From positions 1-6,776 of the forward strand of contig JAISZM010000151.1 of NCBI GenBank assembly GCA_031269205.1: a stretch of DNA of 6,776 nucleotides. Reading direction: 5' to 3'. Positions 1 to 6,614 of the stretch are shown here, in pieces (positions within the stretch are counted from its first letter, which is position 1; each line of letters starts with the position of its first letter). Origin of the DNA: Eubacteriales Family XIII. Incertae Sedis bacterium (GTDB taxonomy: Bacteria > Bacillota > Clostridia > Peptostreptococcales > Anaerovoracaceae). The notes under the pieces are model-generated. The model made no database searches. It saw only the letters and a list, made by a program, of their open reading frames with translations, and had not been told where the DNA came from. A program made the translations under genes and the position numbers.

Positions 1-1
1 A

Positions 2-370
2 CACGAACTGTTCTGGGCGAACACGGGAAAGGTAGGGACCATGCTCGAGCGCAAATACGGGAGCGACGACAAGCTGATCCTATCCCGCGTCATCGAGAGG
101 CGCATCGACGCGGCGACCACGATCATGGAGCGGTACTACGGGGAGACGACCGGACGGGTGTTCGACGAGGAATACGACCGTCTCATTAAACGCGGTTTCG
201 CTCTCGAAAGGAGAAAGCTCGACGAGTACCTCACGGCCGGTCGCGTCAAAGAGGATGAGGCCGACGAGATACGTATTCAGATAAACACTCTCGAGACCTA
301 CGCGATCCGCGACGTGCAGTCCGACATCAGGCGCCACATCGCGAGCGCCCGACTCAGGCCGCGCGGATAG
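2..370 (+). CDS. C-terminal fragment, probable CPA1-type Na+/H+ antiporter tail (5' end outside window)
   Basis: The frame is open from the first bases of the window, so the ATG at 41 is probably internal and the gene starts upstream. The visible 122 residues are soluble, strongly charged and predicted helical, with no membrane segment. The stretch from about residue 65 onward (ALERRKLDEYLTAGRVKEDE, then an RIQINTLETYAI segment) resembles the cytoplasmic tail of CPA1-family sodium/proton antiporters, where a helical ER-x-x-L...L-x-x-G-x-I/V-x-x-E pattern follows the membrane domain. On that reading the protein would exchange Na+ for H+ across the inner membrane, and this piece would be its regulatory tail. 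The family call rests on pattern resemblance alone because the transporter core is not present. It could instead be the end of another membrane protein with a helical tail. It ends in TAG at 368-370 and converges on the repair gene 34 bases further on. Confidence 0.5.
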   Translation, partial: HELFWANTGKVGTMLERKYGSDDKLILSRVIERRIDAATTIMERYYGETTGRVFDEEYDRLIKRGFALERRKLDEYLTAGRVKEDEADEIRIQINTLETYAIRDVQSDIRRHIASARLRPRG

Positions 371-404
371 CGCTGAACAGCGGGCTATTACCATTGATTG
401 AAGC

Positions 405-1142
405 CTATCGTGGCATGTTCGCTCGCAAGGCGCGTATCTCGTCCTTCTGTTCCGGGGTGAAACGGTAGGATTCGAGCATCTTCTGATAGGACTTCCGGCG
501 CGTCCACGGATCAAGGCCCTCCCGCGCCAACTCGCGCAAGGTCTTGCCGTAATGGTTCACGGCCGCCGTGGCGTAGAGCCAGGCGAGCGCCATCTTCACA
601 TAGTAAGCGTCGTGGTTTACCTTCCGTAGCTCCGCAAAGGCCTCGTCCACCGACTCGTCGTCCAGATAGTTCGACATGAGGATTATGACGCCGTAGCGCA
701 CCGTGAATTCCGCGCGCGAGGCGAGACAGCGCCCGGCGAACGCCATCCACAGCCCCCTGTCGAAGCGCTTCATCCTCTCGGCGAAGAGATCGACGAGCGC
801 CCAGGAGTCGGCGTATTTCAGGTATTCGCGCGCGAGTCCGATGCGATCCTCATCCGTCAGCTCCGCGTAATTGATGAGCAGTCCGGCGAACAAAACCTGC
901 TCGTACACGTCCTTGTCGGCCGCTCTCAAGAATTTCATTATGGTCTTCGCGTCCACGCGCGCACCGGCGCGCCAAGACGCCTTACCCGTCGCTACGGACT
1001 TGGCAAGCCGGCGCATAGCGGGCATACGCACACCGAGTACCTCTTTGTCCGTGTTGGCTATCCGCTTGTTGAACTCAGCGTATTCTCCGTTGACCTCGGC
1101 AAGTTTGCACAGTTCTTTATCGACATCCTTCACCATATCCAT
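405..1142 (-). CDS. AlkD-like DNA alkylation repair protein (HEAT-like repeat DNA glycosylase family)
   Basis: This is a 245-residue, all-helical protein of the AlkD/COG4912 family, which excises alkylated bases such as N3- or N7-alkylpurines from DNA in the cytoplasm. Family marks are the early GVRMPAMRRLAK segment, the ADSWALVDLF segment, FTVRYGVIILMSNYLDDE, and YYVKMALAWLYATAAVNH, with a WTRRKSYQKMLES run near the end. Numbered from the chosen start, W114, D118, R149 and W188 match in type and nearly in spacing the DNA-binding and catalytic residues I recall for Bacillus cereus AlkD (W109, D113, R148, W187), so the protein looks active. Start choice: an AGGAG at 1154-1158 lies 11 bases from the ATG at 1140-1142 but only 2 bases from an upstream in-frame ATG at 1149-1151, so the inner start is preferred. 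The alternative adds three residues. The gene appears to be a single transcription unit, divergent from the kinase gene and convergent with the antiporter fragment. Confidence 0.88.
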   Translation of the reverse strand: MDMVKDVDKELCKLAEVNGEYAEFNKRIANTDKEVLGVRMPAMRRLAKSVATGKASWRAGARVDAKTIMKFLRAADKDVYEQVLFAGLLINYAELTDEDRIGLAREYLKYADSWALVDLFAERMKRFDRGLWMAFAGRCLASRAEFTVRYGVIILMSNYLDDESVDEAFAELRKVNHDAYYVKMALAWLYATAAVNHYGKTLRELAREGLDPWTRRKSYQKMLESYRFTPEQKDEIRALRANMPR

Positions 1143-1185
1143 CGCGATCATCTCTCCTTCTCATCACATCATCACAGGTTATATT

Positions 1186-1215
1186 ATCATATTCAGAGGC
1201 TGTATATATCGTCAC
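1186..1215 (-). promoter_or_regulatory. Weak candidate promoter for the AlkD-like gene
   Basis: On the minus strand, GTGACG (1210-1215) lies 18 bases upstream of TATGAT (1186-1191), in an AT-rich stretch about 45 bases before the start codon. The -10 is a fair match and the -35 is poor. The -35 overlaps the end of the large palindrome, so the repeat may have supplied part of the promoter. This is pattern matching only; a nearby GATAAT could serve as -10 instead. Confidence 0.25.
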
Positions 1216-1389
1216 TATTCAGTCGCCGCGCCATTTTTGTCCATCTCGGAACCTGATGACGATTGTGGCTTCCTCACGTACCCTAAAGTACGCTCCGGTG
1301 AGCCAAAATCGCCCTCAGAACCCGATCTGAACAAAACTAGCGCGGCAACTGAATAGTTTCGATTTAACCACTGAACAGTCACTATATAT
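1204..1389. repeat. Large imperfect palindrome, MITE-like non-coding element
   Basis: Two arms of about 70 bases are inverted copies. ACTATTCAGT at 1214-1223 pairs perfectly with ACTGAATAGT at 1348-1357, followed by GCCGCGC/GCGCGGC, TTTTGT/ACAAAA, TCGG/CCGA, CTGA/TCAG, CGATT/AATCG and GGCT/AGCC. Counted over 1214-1270 against 1301-1357, 45 of 57 positions pair. The centre holds CGTAC (1277-1281) and GTACG (1288-1292) around a 6-base loop, with a right-side bulge CTCCGG. An outer pair, 1204-1223 against 1370-1389, matches at 17 of 20 positions. No credible protein is encoded inside, since the frame crossing it is an accident of the repair gene's opposite strand. The shape suggests a miniature inverted-repeat transposable element or a structured non-coding element. 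It fills most of the 337-base gap between the two divergent genes. The remaining bases, 1152-1203 and 1390-1488, hold only candidate promoter and ribosome-binding signals. Confidence 0.8.
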
Positions 1390-1441
1390 CCACCATTAAT
1401 GTCCTCGAGAAAATTGGGATGCGTTAATTCGCGGATTTTTA

Positions 1442-1450
1442 TGTTATGAT
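1442..1450 (+). promoter_or_regulatory. Candidate extended -10 promoter for the hybrid kinase gene
   Basis: TGTTATGAT fits the extended -10 form TGnTATAAT with one mismatch and lies in an AT-rich stretch 38 bases before the kinase start. No good -35 stands 16-18 bases upstream, which is tolerable for extended -10 promoters. Transcription would begin near 1457 and leave a leader of about 30 bases that excludes the palindrome. The palindrome TGATATCA (1447-1454) overlaps it but is too short to call an operator. Confidence 0.35.
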
Positions 1451-1478
1451 ATCAACTATGGTAACGTGATAGATTATC

Positions 1479-1483
1479 GGAGG
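1479..1483 (+). promoter_or_regulatory. Ribosome binding site of the hybrid kinase gene
   Basis: GGAGG followed by 5 bases (GAATC) and ATG at 1489. This strong match fixes the kinase start at 1489, which also gives a normal short cytoplasmic N-terminus before the first membrane segment. Confidence 0.8.
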
Positions 1484-1488
1484 GAATC

Positions 1489-4305
1489 ATGTTTCACAAC
1501 TTGAATTTGAAGGCTAAAATATTTTTTTCAGTCACTTTGGTCGTCATCGTGACTTTTTTGGCGGTCACGTGGATCGTTTCGGGCAAAAGCGTCGAACTGG
1601 CAAAAGACGACGCGTTCGACCTGGCGGAAGAGATGGCGGATAAATATAAAAATGAGATCAAGGCGGAATTGCAAGGCGCTCGCGTGACGGCGGAGACTCT
1701 CGCGACGGTGTTTTCAACATTGAAGGACCACGATCTCACCGACCGGAAGATGATGAACGACCTGTTAAAGAACGCGCTCGCGCAGAAGGAGTACATCACC
1801 GCGTTCTGTATCGCCTACGACCCGAACGCGCTCGATGGAAAGGACGCGCAGTACGCAAGCGGCTACGAGGAATATGACGAGACAGGGAGATTCGCGCCTT
1901 ACTGGAACAAGCTCGGCGACAGCATCGCGGTTGAGCCTCTGTACGATATTGACATAGCCGATTGGTATATCGTCCCGAAAGAGACCAAACAAGAATATAT
2001 TACGGATCCTTACCCTTATCAAGTCCAGGGAAATTCCGTCATGTTGGCCAGCCTGATCTTTCCGATCATTCACGACGATGAATTCATCGGTATCATCTCC
2101 TCAGACATCGTCCTCGATAAGCTGCAGGAGATGGTGTCGCGCGTGAATGAGCGCGGGAGCGGCGGATTCACGGAGATATTCTCAAACTCCGGTGTCGTCG
2201 TGGCGCATCCCGACAAGCAGTATCTCGGAAAGGATTTGCTGGAAGTCCTGCCTGAAACAGACGCCGACGGCTCGCAATATGCCGAGGAAGCGAAGGAGGC
2301 GATTCAAAAAGGGGAATTGTATATCTCGAGCGGCGAGGATTTTTATACGGTCTATATGCCGATCAGGTTCAGCGAGGCGACAAGCCCCTGGTCGGTTGCG
2401 GTCAACATTCCCATGGCGGAAGTGCTTGGCGCAGCGGACGACGTTCGGAATTACGTTCTTATGGTATCCCTCATCGCGATACTGTTGATCGCGTTCCTTA
2501 TCTATCTGATCGCAAGGAATGTCACAAAGCCGATCCTGGTACTGGCGAATACCGCCAAGTCTATCGGCGAGGGGAACTTTGACATCGAGGTGCCGGCTGT
2601 CCGCAGCCACGACGAACTCGGCGTTTTGTCGGGCGCATTCAAGGTCATGGCGGAAAAAATCGATGATCTGGTCAAGAAATTGCAAAACTACGCTCAGGAG
2701 TTGGAAGAAAAAAATGATAATTTGAATAATCTGAACGAGATGCTCGTCGTCGCGAAGGAGCAGGCGGAAGCGTCAAGCCGAGCCAAAGGCGACTTCCTTT
2801 CCAACATGAGTCACGAGATGCGTACACCGTTGAACGCCATCATCGGCATGACGTCCATCGGCAAAGCCGCGTCCGATACGGATCGGAAAAATTACGCCTT
2901 CGGAAAAATCGAGGACGCTTCCACCCACCTGCTCGGCGTCGTGAACGATGTGTTGGATATCTCGAAGATCGAGGCGAACAAAATGGAACTCTCGGTCATG
3001 GACTTCAATTTTGAAAAGATGATCCAAAAAGCCTTCAACGTCATCCATTTCCGCATGGAAGAAAAAAACCAGCATTTTCGCGTATCTATCGACAAGGATA
3101 TCCCCAAGGTATTGTCGGGAGACGACCAACGACTGACCCAAGTCGTCTCAAACCTGCTCTCCAACGCCGTAAAGTTCACGCCTGAAGACGGATCCATCAG
3201 CTTGGGCGTCTTTCTGGAGGAGGAAGAGGACGACGTTTGCGTCATCCGGTTTGAAGTGAGCGATACGGGAATCGGCGTCAGCGAGGAACAGCAGAAGCTC
3301 CTGTTCCATTCCTTCCAGCAAGCGGACAACAGCACGTCACGCCAATTTGGAGGAACGGGACTCGGTCTTGCGATAACGAAAAAAATCGTTGAGATGATGG
3401 GCGGGCATATCCGAATCGAGTCGGAACTCGGCGAAGGTTCGACTTTCATTTTCACCGTTCGTCTCGCGCGCGGCAATACTGATCATACCCGCCTGTTGAG
3501 TCCCGAAGTAAGCTGGAAAAACATTCGCGTACTGACCGTGGACGACAGCCCTGAAACCTTGGAATATTTCCAGGAAATCGCCCAGGGCTTCGGCGTAACC
3601 TGCGACGTCGCCTCCGGCGGTGAAGAAGTCGTCGCGCTGTTGGACAAAGACATCAACTATGATGTCTATTTTGTCGATTGGAAGATGCCCGGCATGAACG
3701 GCATTGAACTTTCGAGGATCATCAAGGAACGGAGAAAAGGAAATTCGGTCGTCATAATGATATCTTCGACGGAATGGAACGTTATCGCGGATGAGGCGAA
3801 GGCGGCGGGCGTCGATCGATTCTTGCCGAAGCCTCTGTTTGCTTCCGATATCGCCGACAGCATCAACGAGTGCCTCGGCATTGGCCAGGTGCTCAAAGAG
3901 GACACGACGGTCGATGAAGACGATAAATTCGCTGGACGCTGTGTGCTGTTGGCGGAAGACGTGGAGATCAACAGGGAGATCGTGACGGCCTTGTTGGAAC
4001 CGCTGGAGTTGGAAATCGTCTATGCGGAGAACGGATCAGAGGCGCTGAAAAAGTTCCAAGAGGAACCCGGGCGCTTCGATATGATCTTCATGGATGTTCA
4101 GATGCCCGGCATGGACGGGATGGAGGCGACCCGCCGTATCAGGGCGCTGGATCTGCCGGAAGCGAAGACCATTCCCATTATCGCAATGACCGCCAATGTC
4201 TTCCGCGAGGACGTCGAGAACTGCATAAACTCCGGCATGAACGATCACCTGGGCAAGCCTTTGGACTTTGAGGCGATCCTCGCCAAACTGCACCTGTATC
4301 TATGA
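1489..4305 (+). CDS. Membrane hybrid sensor histidine kinase, Cache-HAMP-HisKA-HATPase-REC-REC
   Basis: This 938-residue protein senses an extracytoplasmic signal, autophosphorylates and passes phosphate to its own receiver domains. Order: membrane segment about 10-30; periplasmic Cache-like sensor about 35-315, including an ADWY...ITDPY...VMLASLIFPI core typical of double-Cache domains; second membrane segment about 321-343; HAMP about 344-396; coiled linker to 430; HisKA with H442 in SNMSHEMRTPLNAI; HATPase with N559 in the N box (LLSNAVKFTPEDG), G1 box DTGIG (592-596) and G2 box GGTGLGL (621-627). Receiver 1 (about 678-797) has D685/D686, phosphoacceptor D730 in VDWKMPGMNG and K781. Receiver 2 (about 816-938) has E823/D824, phosphoacceptor D869 in MDVQMPGMDG, T901 and K923. 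All catalytic residues appear intact. No HPt domain follows, and no separate regulator lies in the window, so output must come from elsewhere. The ligand is unknown. Codon use differs from ispG. Confidence 0.95.
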   Translation: MFHNLNLKAKIFFSVTLVVIVTFLAVTWIVSGKSVELAKDDAFDLAEEMADKYKNEIKAELQGARVTAETLATVFSTLKDHDLTDRKMMNDLLKNALAQKEYITAFCIAYDPNALDGKDAQYASGYEEYDETGRFAPYWNKLGDSIAVEPLYDIDIADWYIVPKETKQEYITDPYPYQVQGNSVMLASLIFPIIHDDEFIGIISSDIVLDKLQEMVSRVNERGSGGFTEIFSNSGVVVAHPDKQYLGKDLLEVLPETDADGSQYAEEAKEAIQKGELYISSGEDFYTVYMPIRFSEATSPWSVAVNIPMAEVLGAADDVRNYVLMVSLIAILLIAFLIYLIARNVTKPILVLANTAKSIGEGNFDIEVPAVRSHDELGVLSGAFKVMAEKIDDLVKKLQNYAQELEEKNDNLNNLNEMLVVAKEQAEASSRAKGDFLSNMSHEMRTPLNAIIGMTSIGKAASDTDRKNYAFGKIEDASTHLLGVVNDVLDISKIEANKMELSVMDFNFEKMIQKAFNVIHFRMEEKNQHFRVSIDKDIPKVLSGDDQRLTQVVSNLLSNAVKFTPEDGSISLGVFLEEEEDDVCVIRFEVSDTGIGVSEEQQKLLFHSFQQADNSTSRQFGGTGLGLAITKKIVEMMGGHIRIESELGEGSTFIFTVRLARGNTDHTRLLSPEVSWKNIRVLTVDDSPETLEYFQEIAQGFGVTCDVASGGEEVVALLDKDINYDVYFVDWKMPGMNGIELSRIIKERRKGNSVVIMISSTEWNVIADEAKAAGVDRFLPKPLFASDIADSINECLGIGQVLKEDTTVDEDDKFAGRCVLLAEDVEINREIVTALLEPLELEIVYAENGSEALKKFQEEPGRFDMIFMDVQMPGMDGMEATRRIRALDLPEAKTIPIIAMTANVFREDVENCINSGMNDHLGKPLDFEAILAKLHLYL

Positions 4306-5580
4306 AGAGGCGATCGACCCGCCGGGTGAACCCAGTGTATCGCTTACCTCCGCGATGAGTCTCGGTACTATATCGCTATCGGCAAAAGTGGCTATCTTGA
4401 CGCCTTCTTTGAACAGGACGGCGACGCCGTTCCCGCAGGCTACACCGATGTCGGCGCGCGAGGCCTCGCCGGGGCCGTTTACGGCGCAGCCCATGACGGC
4501 TACGGTGAAGGACTCCTGCCCAGGACGATACTCGCGCGCTTTGTCGCGACGATAAAGCTCCGCGCATTCGGCGAACGATTCCCTCCGCTCGGCGACGACT
4601 CTCTCCGTTTCTATTTCGGATACGGCTTCCCACACCGCCTCGGCTATGCGCGGCAGATCGATTTTGCAGCGACCGCAGGTCGGGCAGGAGATCACGTCTA
4701 TAGCACCGGGGAGCAGACCCACGGACGCGAGGATGTCGCGCGCGGAGTAGATCTCTCGCAGGGGGTCGCCCGTCAGCGACACGCGAATCGTATCGCCTAT
4801 CCCATCCTCCAGCAGAGCGCCTATGCCGACAGCGGATTTGACGAGGGCTCGGTCGCCGACGCCCGCCTCGGTCACTCCGAGGTGCAGGGGGAAATCCGTA
4901 CGCTCTGAGAGTAGGTGCAGGGTCTCGCCGCAAACGCGGACATCTGAGGATTTGACGGACACGACGATATCCTCGAAGCCCCCGGACGCCACCCTGTCGA
5001 TATTCCGCAGCGCGCTCTCGGCCAGGGCTTCCGCCGTGGGACCTCCGTATTCTGCGGCTATATCCTTTTCGATCGAGCCGCCGTTCACGCCCACGCGTAT
5101 GGGTACGCCCGCAGCCCTCGCGCGCTCCACTACGGCGCGCAGCCTGTCATCGCCTCCTATGTTGCCGGGGTTGATCCTTATCTTGTCCGCACCGTTTTCT
5201 ATCGCGGCTATCGCGAGGCGGTGGTCGAAATGGATGTCCGCCACGAGAGGTACGCGCACGCCGCGCGCGGCAAGCTCCGCCCGTATGCCTTTGAGAGCGA
5301 CGGCGGCGGACTCGTCGGGTACGGCGCAGCGAACGATGTCGCAGCCCGCCGCCGCGAGCGCGGCTACCTGGCTCGCGGTCGCTTTGACGTCGCGCGTGTC
5401 CGTATTCGTCATGGACTGTATGGAAACCGGCGCTCCTCCGCCAACGGGGATGCCGCCGCACATGACCGTCCGCGTCGGCCTTCGTCCGGGAAGCGTGTAG
5501 TAGCGCCCGATCCGCCCCTCCGTTCCCGACACCTCCGGCACGCCTTCGCGGTCTGCCCCACCCTGCCCGACTGCATTCAT
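4300..5580 (-). CDS. ispG: 4-hydroxy-3-methylbut-2-en-1-yl diphosphate synthase (IspG/GcpE)
   Basis: IspG is the cytoplasmic iron-sulfur enzyme that reductively converts 2-C-methyl-D-erythritol 2,4-cyclodiphosphate to HMBPP, the penultimate step of the MEP isoprenoid pathway. Family motifs run throughout: PVSIQSMTNTDTRDV (51-65), GCDIVRCAVPDE (79-90), PLVADIHFDHRLA (111-123), KIRINPGNIGG (133-143), PLHLGVTEAG (231-240), GIGDTIRVSLTGDP (260-273), SCPTCGR (298-304) and MGCAVNGPGEA (363-373). The 4Fe-4S ligands are expected to be C299, C302, C365 and E372. At 426 residues it is longer than the usual 350-370. There is an N-terminal lead of about 30 residues and an insertion of about 30 residues (324-355) between C302 and C365. 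The ATG overlaps the rseP stop as ATGA and has only a weak upstream AGG, so it is probably translated by coupling. Its TAG stop lies inside the kinase's last codons. Confidence 0.96.
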   Translation of the reverse strand: MNAVGQGGADREGVPEVSGTEGRIGRYYTLPGRRPTRTVMCGGIPVGGGAPVSIQSMTNTDTRDVKATASQVAALAAAGCDIVRCAVPDESAAVALKGIRAELAARGVRVPLVADIHFDHRLAIAAIENGADKIRINPGNIGGDDRLRAVVERARAAGVPIRVGVNGGSIEKDIAAEYGGPTAEALAESALRNIDRVASGGFEDIVVSVKSSDVRVCGETLHLLSERTDFPLHLGVTEAGVGDRALVKSAVGIGALLEDGIGDTIRVSLTGDPLREIYSARDILASVGLLPGAIDVISCPTCGRCKIDLPRIAEAVWEAVSEIETERVVAERRESFAECAELYRRDKAREYRPGQESFTVAVMGCAVNGPGEASRADIGVACGNGVAVLFKEGVKIATFADSDIVPRLIAEVSDTLGSPGGSIASS

Positions 5581-6611
5581 TTTATTATAAACCTATCCAC
5601 GTCGATGAACGTGATATAGCCCATGAGGGCGAAGAGCGCGATGATGCCGATGGTGTGAATGCGCGCTTCGAGCGCGTCGCTGACGCGGCGGCCCGTGAAC
5701 AGCCTGATGACGAGGAAGAGTATGCGCCCGCCGTCGAGCGCGGGCAGGGGCAGGAGGTTGACGATACCGAGGTTCAGGCTGATGAGCGCGGCCAGCTCCA
5801 TGACGTACCCGCCGCCCACCTTCGCCGTGTCGCCAACGGCCTTCACGATGCCGACGGGTCCCGTGAGCTGGTCTATGCCGACCTTGCCTGTGAACAGGTC
5901 GCCTAGAACCTTATACATCATCTTCGCCATGTTCCACGTGGCGTCGGCGCCGAGCGCGAAGGAACGAAAGAAGTAGCCCGGGCTATGCGATAGGGAGGGG
6001 GTGATGCCGACGCGGTATACACCGTCGTCGTCCTCGTACATATCCGCGAGTATCGTCTGCTCCTGGCCGTCCGCGTGGCGGACGCGCAGGGAGACGCGCG
6101 GAGGGAGTGTGTTGCTATCAGACTGTTGGGCCTCTGCGAGCTTTTCGCTGAGTTCCGCCCATGATGATACGGCTTCGCCATTTACCGCCAACACTTCGTC
6201 GCCAACCTTCAGTCCGGTCGCGGCCGCGGGGCTGTCCTCCGTGAGCGCGCCGACGCTCGTCTGCGGCTCCCCGTTCGCGAAGATGAGTACGGACAACATG
6301 AGTATCGCGAGCAGGATGTTCATGCCCGACCCCGCAACGAGCACGAGCGCGCGCGCGGGCGCCGGACGGTTGTTGAAGGCCTTCGGGTCGTCCGACTCCT
6401 CGTCCTCGCCCTCCATCGCGCAGAATCCGCCTATCGGGAAGGGCCTGACAGAGTAACGCGTCTCGCCGCGCGTAACGGACAAGAGCCGCGGGCCCATGCC
6501 GATGGCGAACTCCTTGACCCTGATGCCGACGGCCTTCGCCGTTATCAGGTGCCCGAACTCGTGTACGAATATGAGCAGGGCGAATATCAGTATCGCGTAA
6601 ACGATGAACAA
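5577..6611 (-). CDS. rseP: RseP/RasP site-2 intramembrane zinc metalloprotease (M50B)
   Basis: This 344-residue membrane protease cuts transmembrane segments of anti-sigma factors and leftover signal peptides. The zinc motif HEFGH is at residues 17-21 in the first membrane segment (about 2-24), and the third ligand is D293 in NLLPLPALDGGR (285-296). A PFPIGGFCAMEGEDEE segment (58-72) is the usual cytoplasmic-face membrane loop. A second membrane segment spans about 88-112, followed by a single PDZ domain about 115-185 (SPAAATGLKVGDEVLAVNG). Further membrane segments lie about 268-288 and 318-336. One PDZ rather than two matches RasP-type enzymes of Gram-positive bacteria. The start is TTG at 6609-6611, supported by AGGAGG 6 bases upstream; no ATG fits. 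It begins 3 bases after dxr and overlaps ispG by 4 bases, so the three form one operon. The substrate is not evident from the window. Confidence 0.95.
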   Translation of the reverse strand: MFIVYAILIFALLIFVHEFGHLITAKAVGIRVKEFAIGMGPRLLSVTRGETRYSVRPFPIGGFCAMEGEDEESDDPKAFNNRPAPARALVLVAGSGMNILLAILMLSVLIFANGEPQTSVGALTEDSPAAATGLKVGDEVLAVNGEAVSSWAELSEKLAEAQQSDSNTLPPRVSLRVRHADGQEQTILADMYEDDDGVYRVGITPSLSHSPGYFFRSFALGADATWNMAKMMYKVLGDLFTGKVGIDQLTGPVGIVKAVGDTAKVGGGYVMELAALISLNLGIVNLLPLPALDGGRILFLVIRLFTGRRVSDALEARIHTIGIIALFALMGYITFIDVDRFIIK

Positions 6612-6614
6612 AAG

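Noticed and set aside
367..388. Hairpin at the antiporter stop (ATAGC...GCTAT with an inner GCTG/CAGC) as a bidirectional terminator
   Set aside because: It has a GG bulge, a 2-4 base loop and no T-run on either strand, so it is too weak to call a terminator.
871..1356. Plus-strand open frame of 161 codons crossing the repair gene and the palindrome
   Set aside because: It lies mostly antisense to a clear AlkD-like gene, its sequence is serine-rich and low-information, and its second half is palindrome. It is a shadow frame.
1204..1389. Palindrome read as a CRISPR unit or an intrinsic terminator
   Set aside because: It is one inverted pair, not a series of regularly spaced direct repeats, and the arms are far too long with no terminal T-run.
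2182..2685. Minus-strand open frame of 167 codons inside the kinase gene
   Set aside because: It runs antisense to the Cache/HAMP region, has no recognisable domain, and is best explained as a shadow of the kinase.
4316..4326. ACCCGCCGGGT inverted repeat just inside ispG as a terminator for the kinase
   Set aside because: It has only 4-5 pairs with a 1-3 base loop and no T-run, and it lies in ispG coding sequence (Gly-Ser-Pro-Gly-Gly region).
4823..5500. Plus-strand open frame of 225 codons antisense to ispG
   Set aside because: IspG motifs are unmistakable on the other strand. Long antisense frames are expected in GC-rich coding DNA, and no family motif or good ribosome binding site is present.
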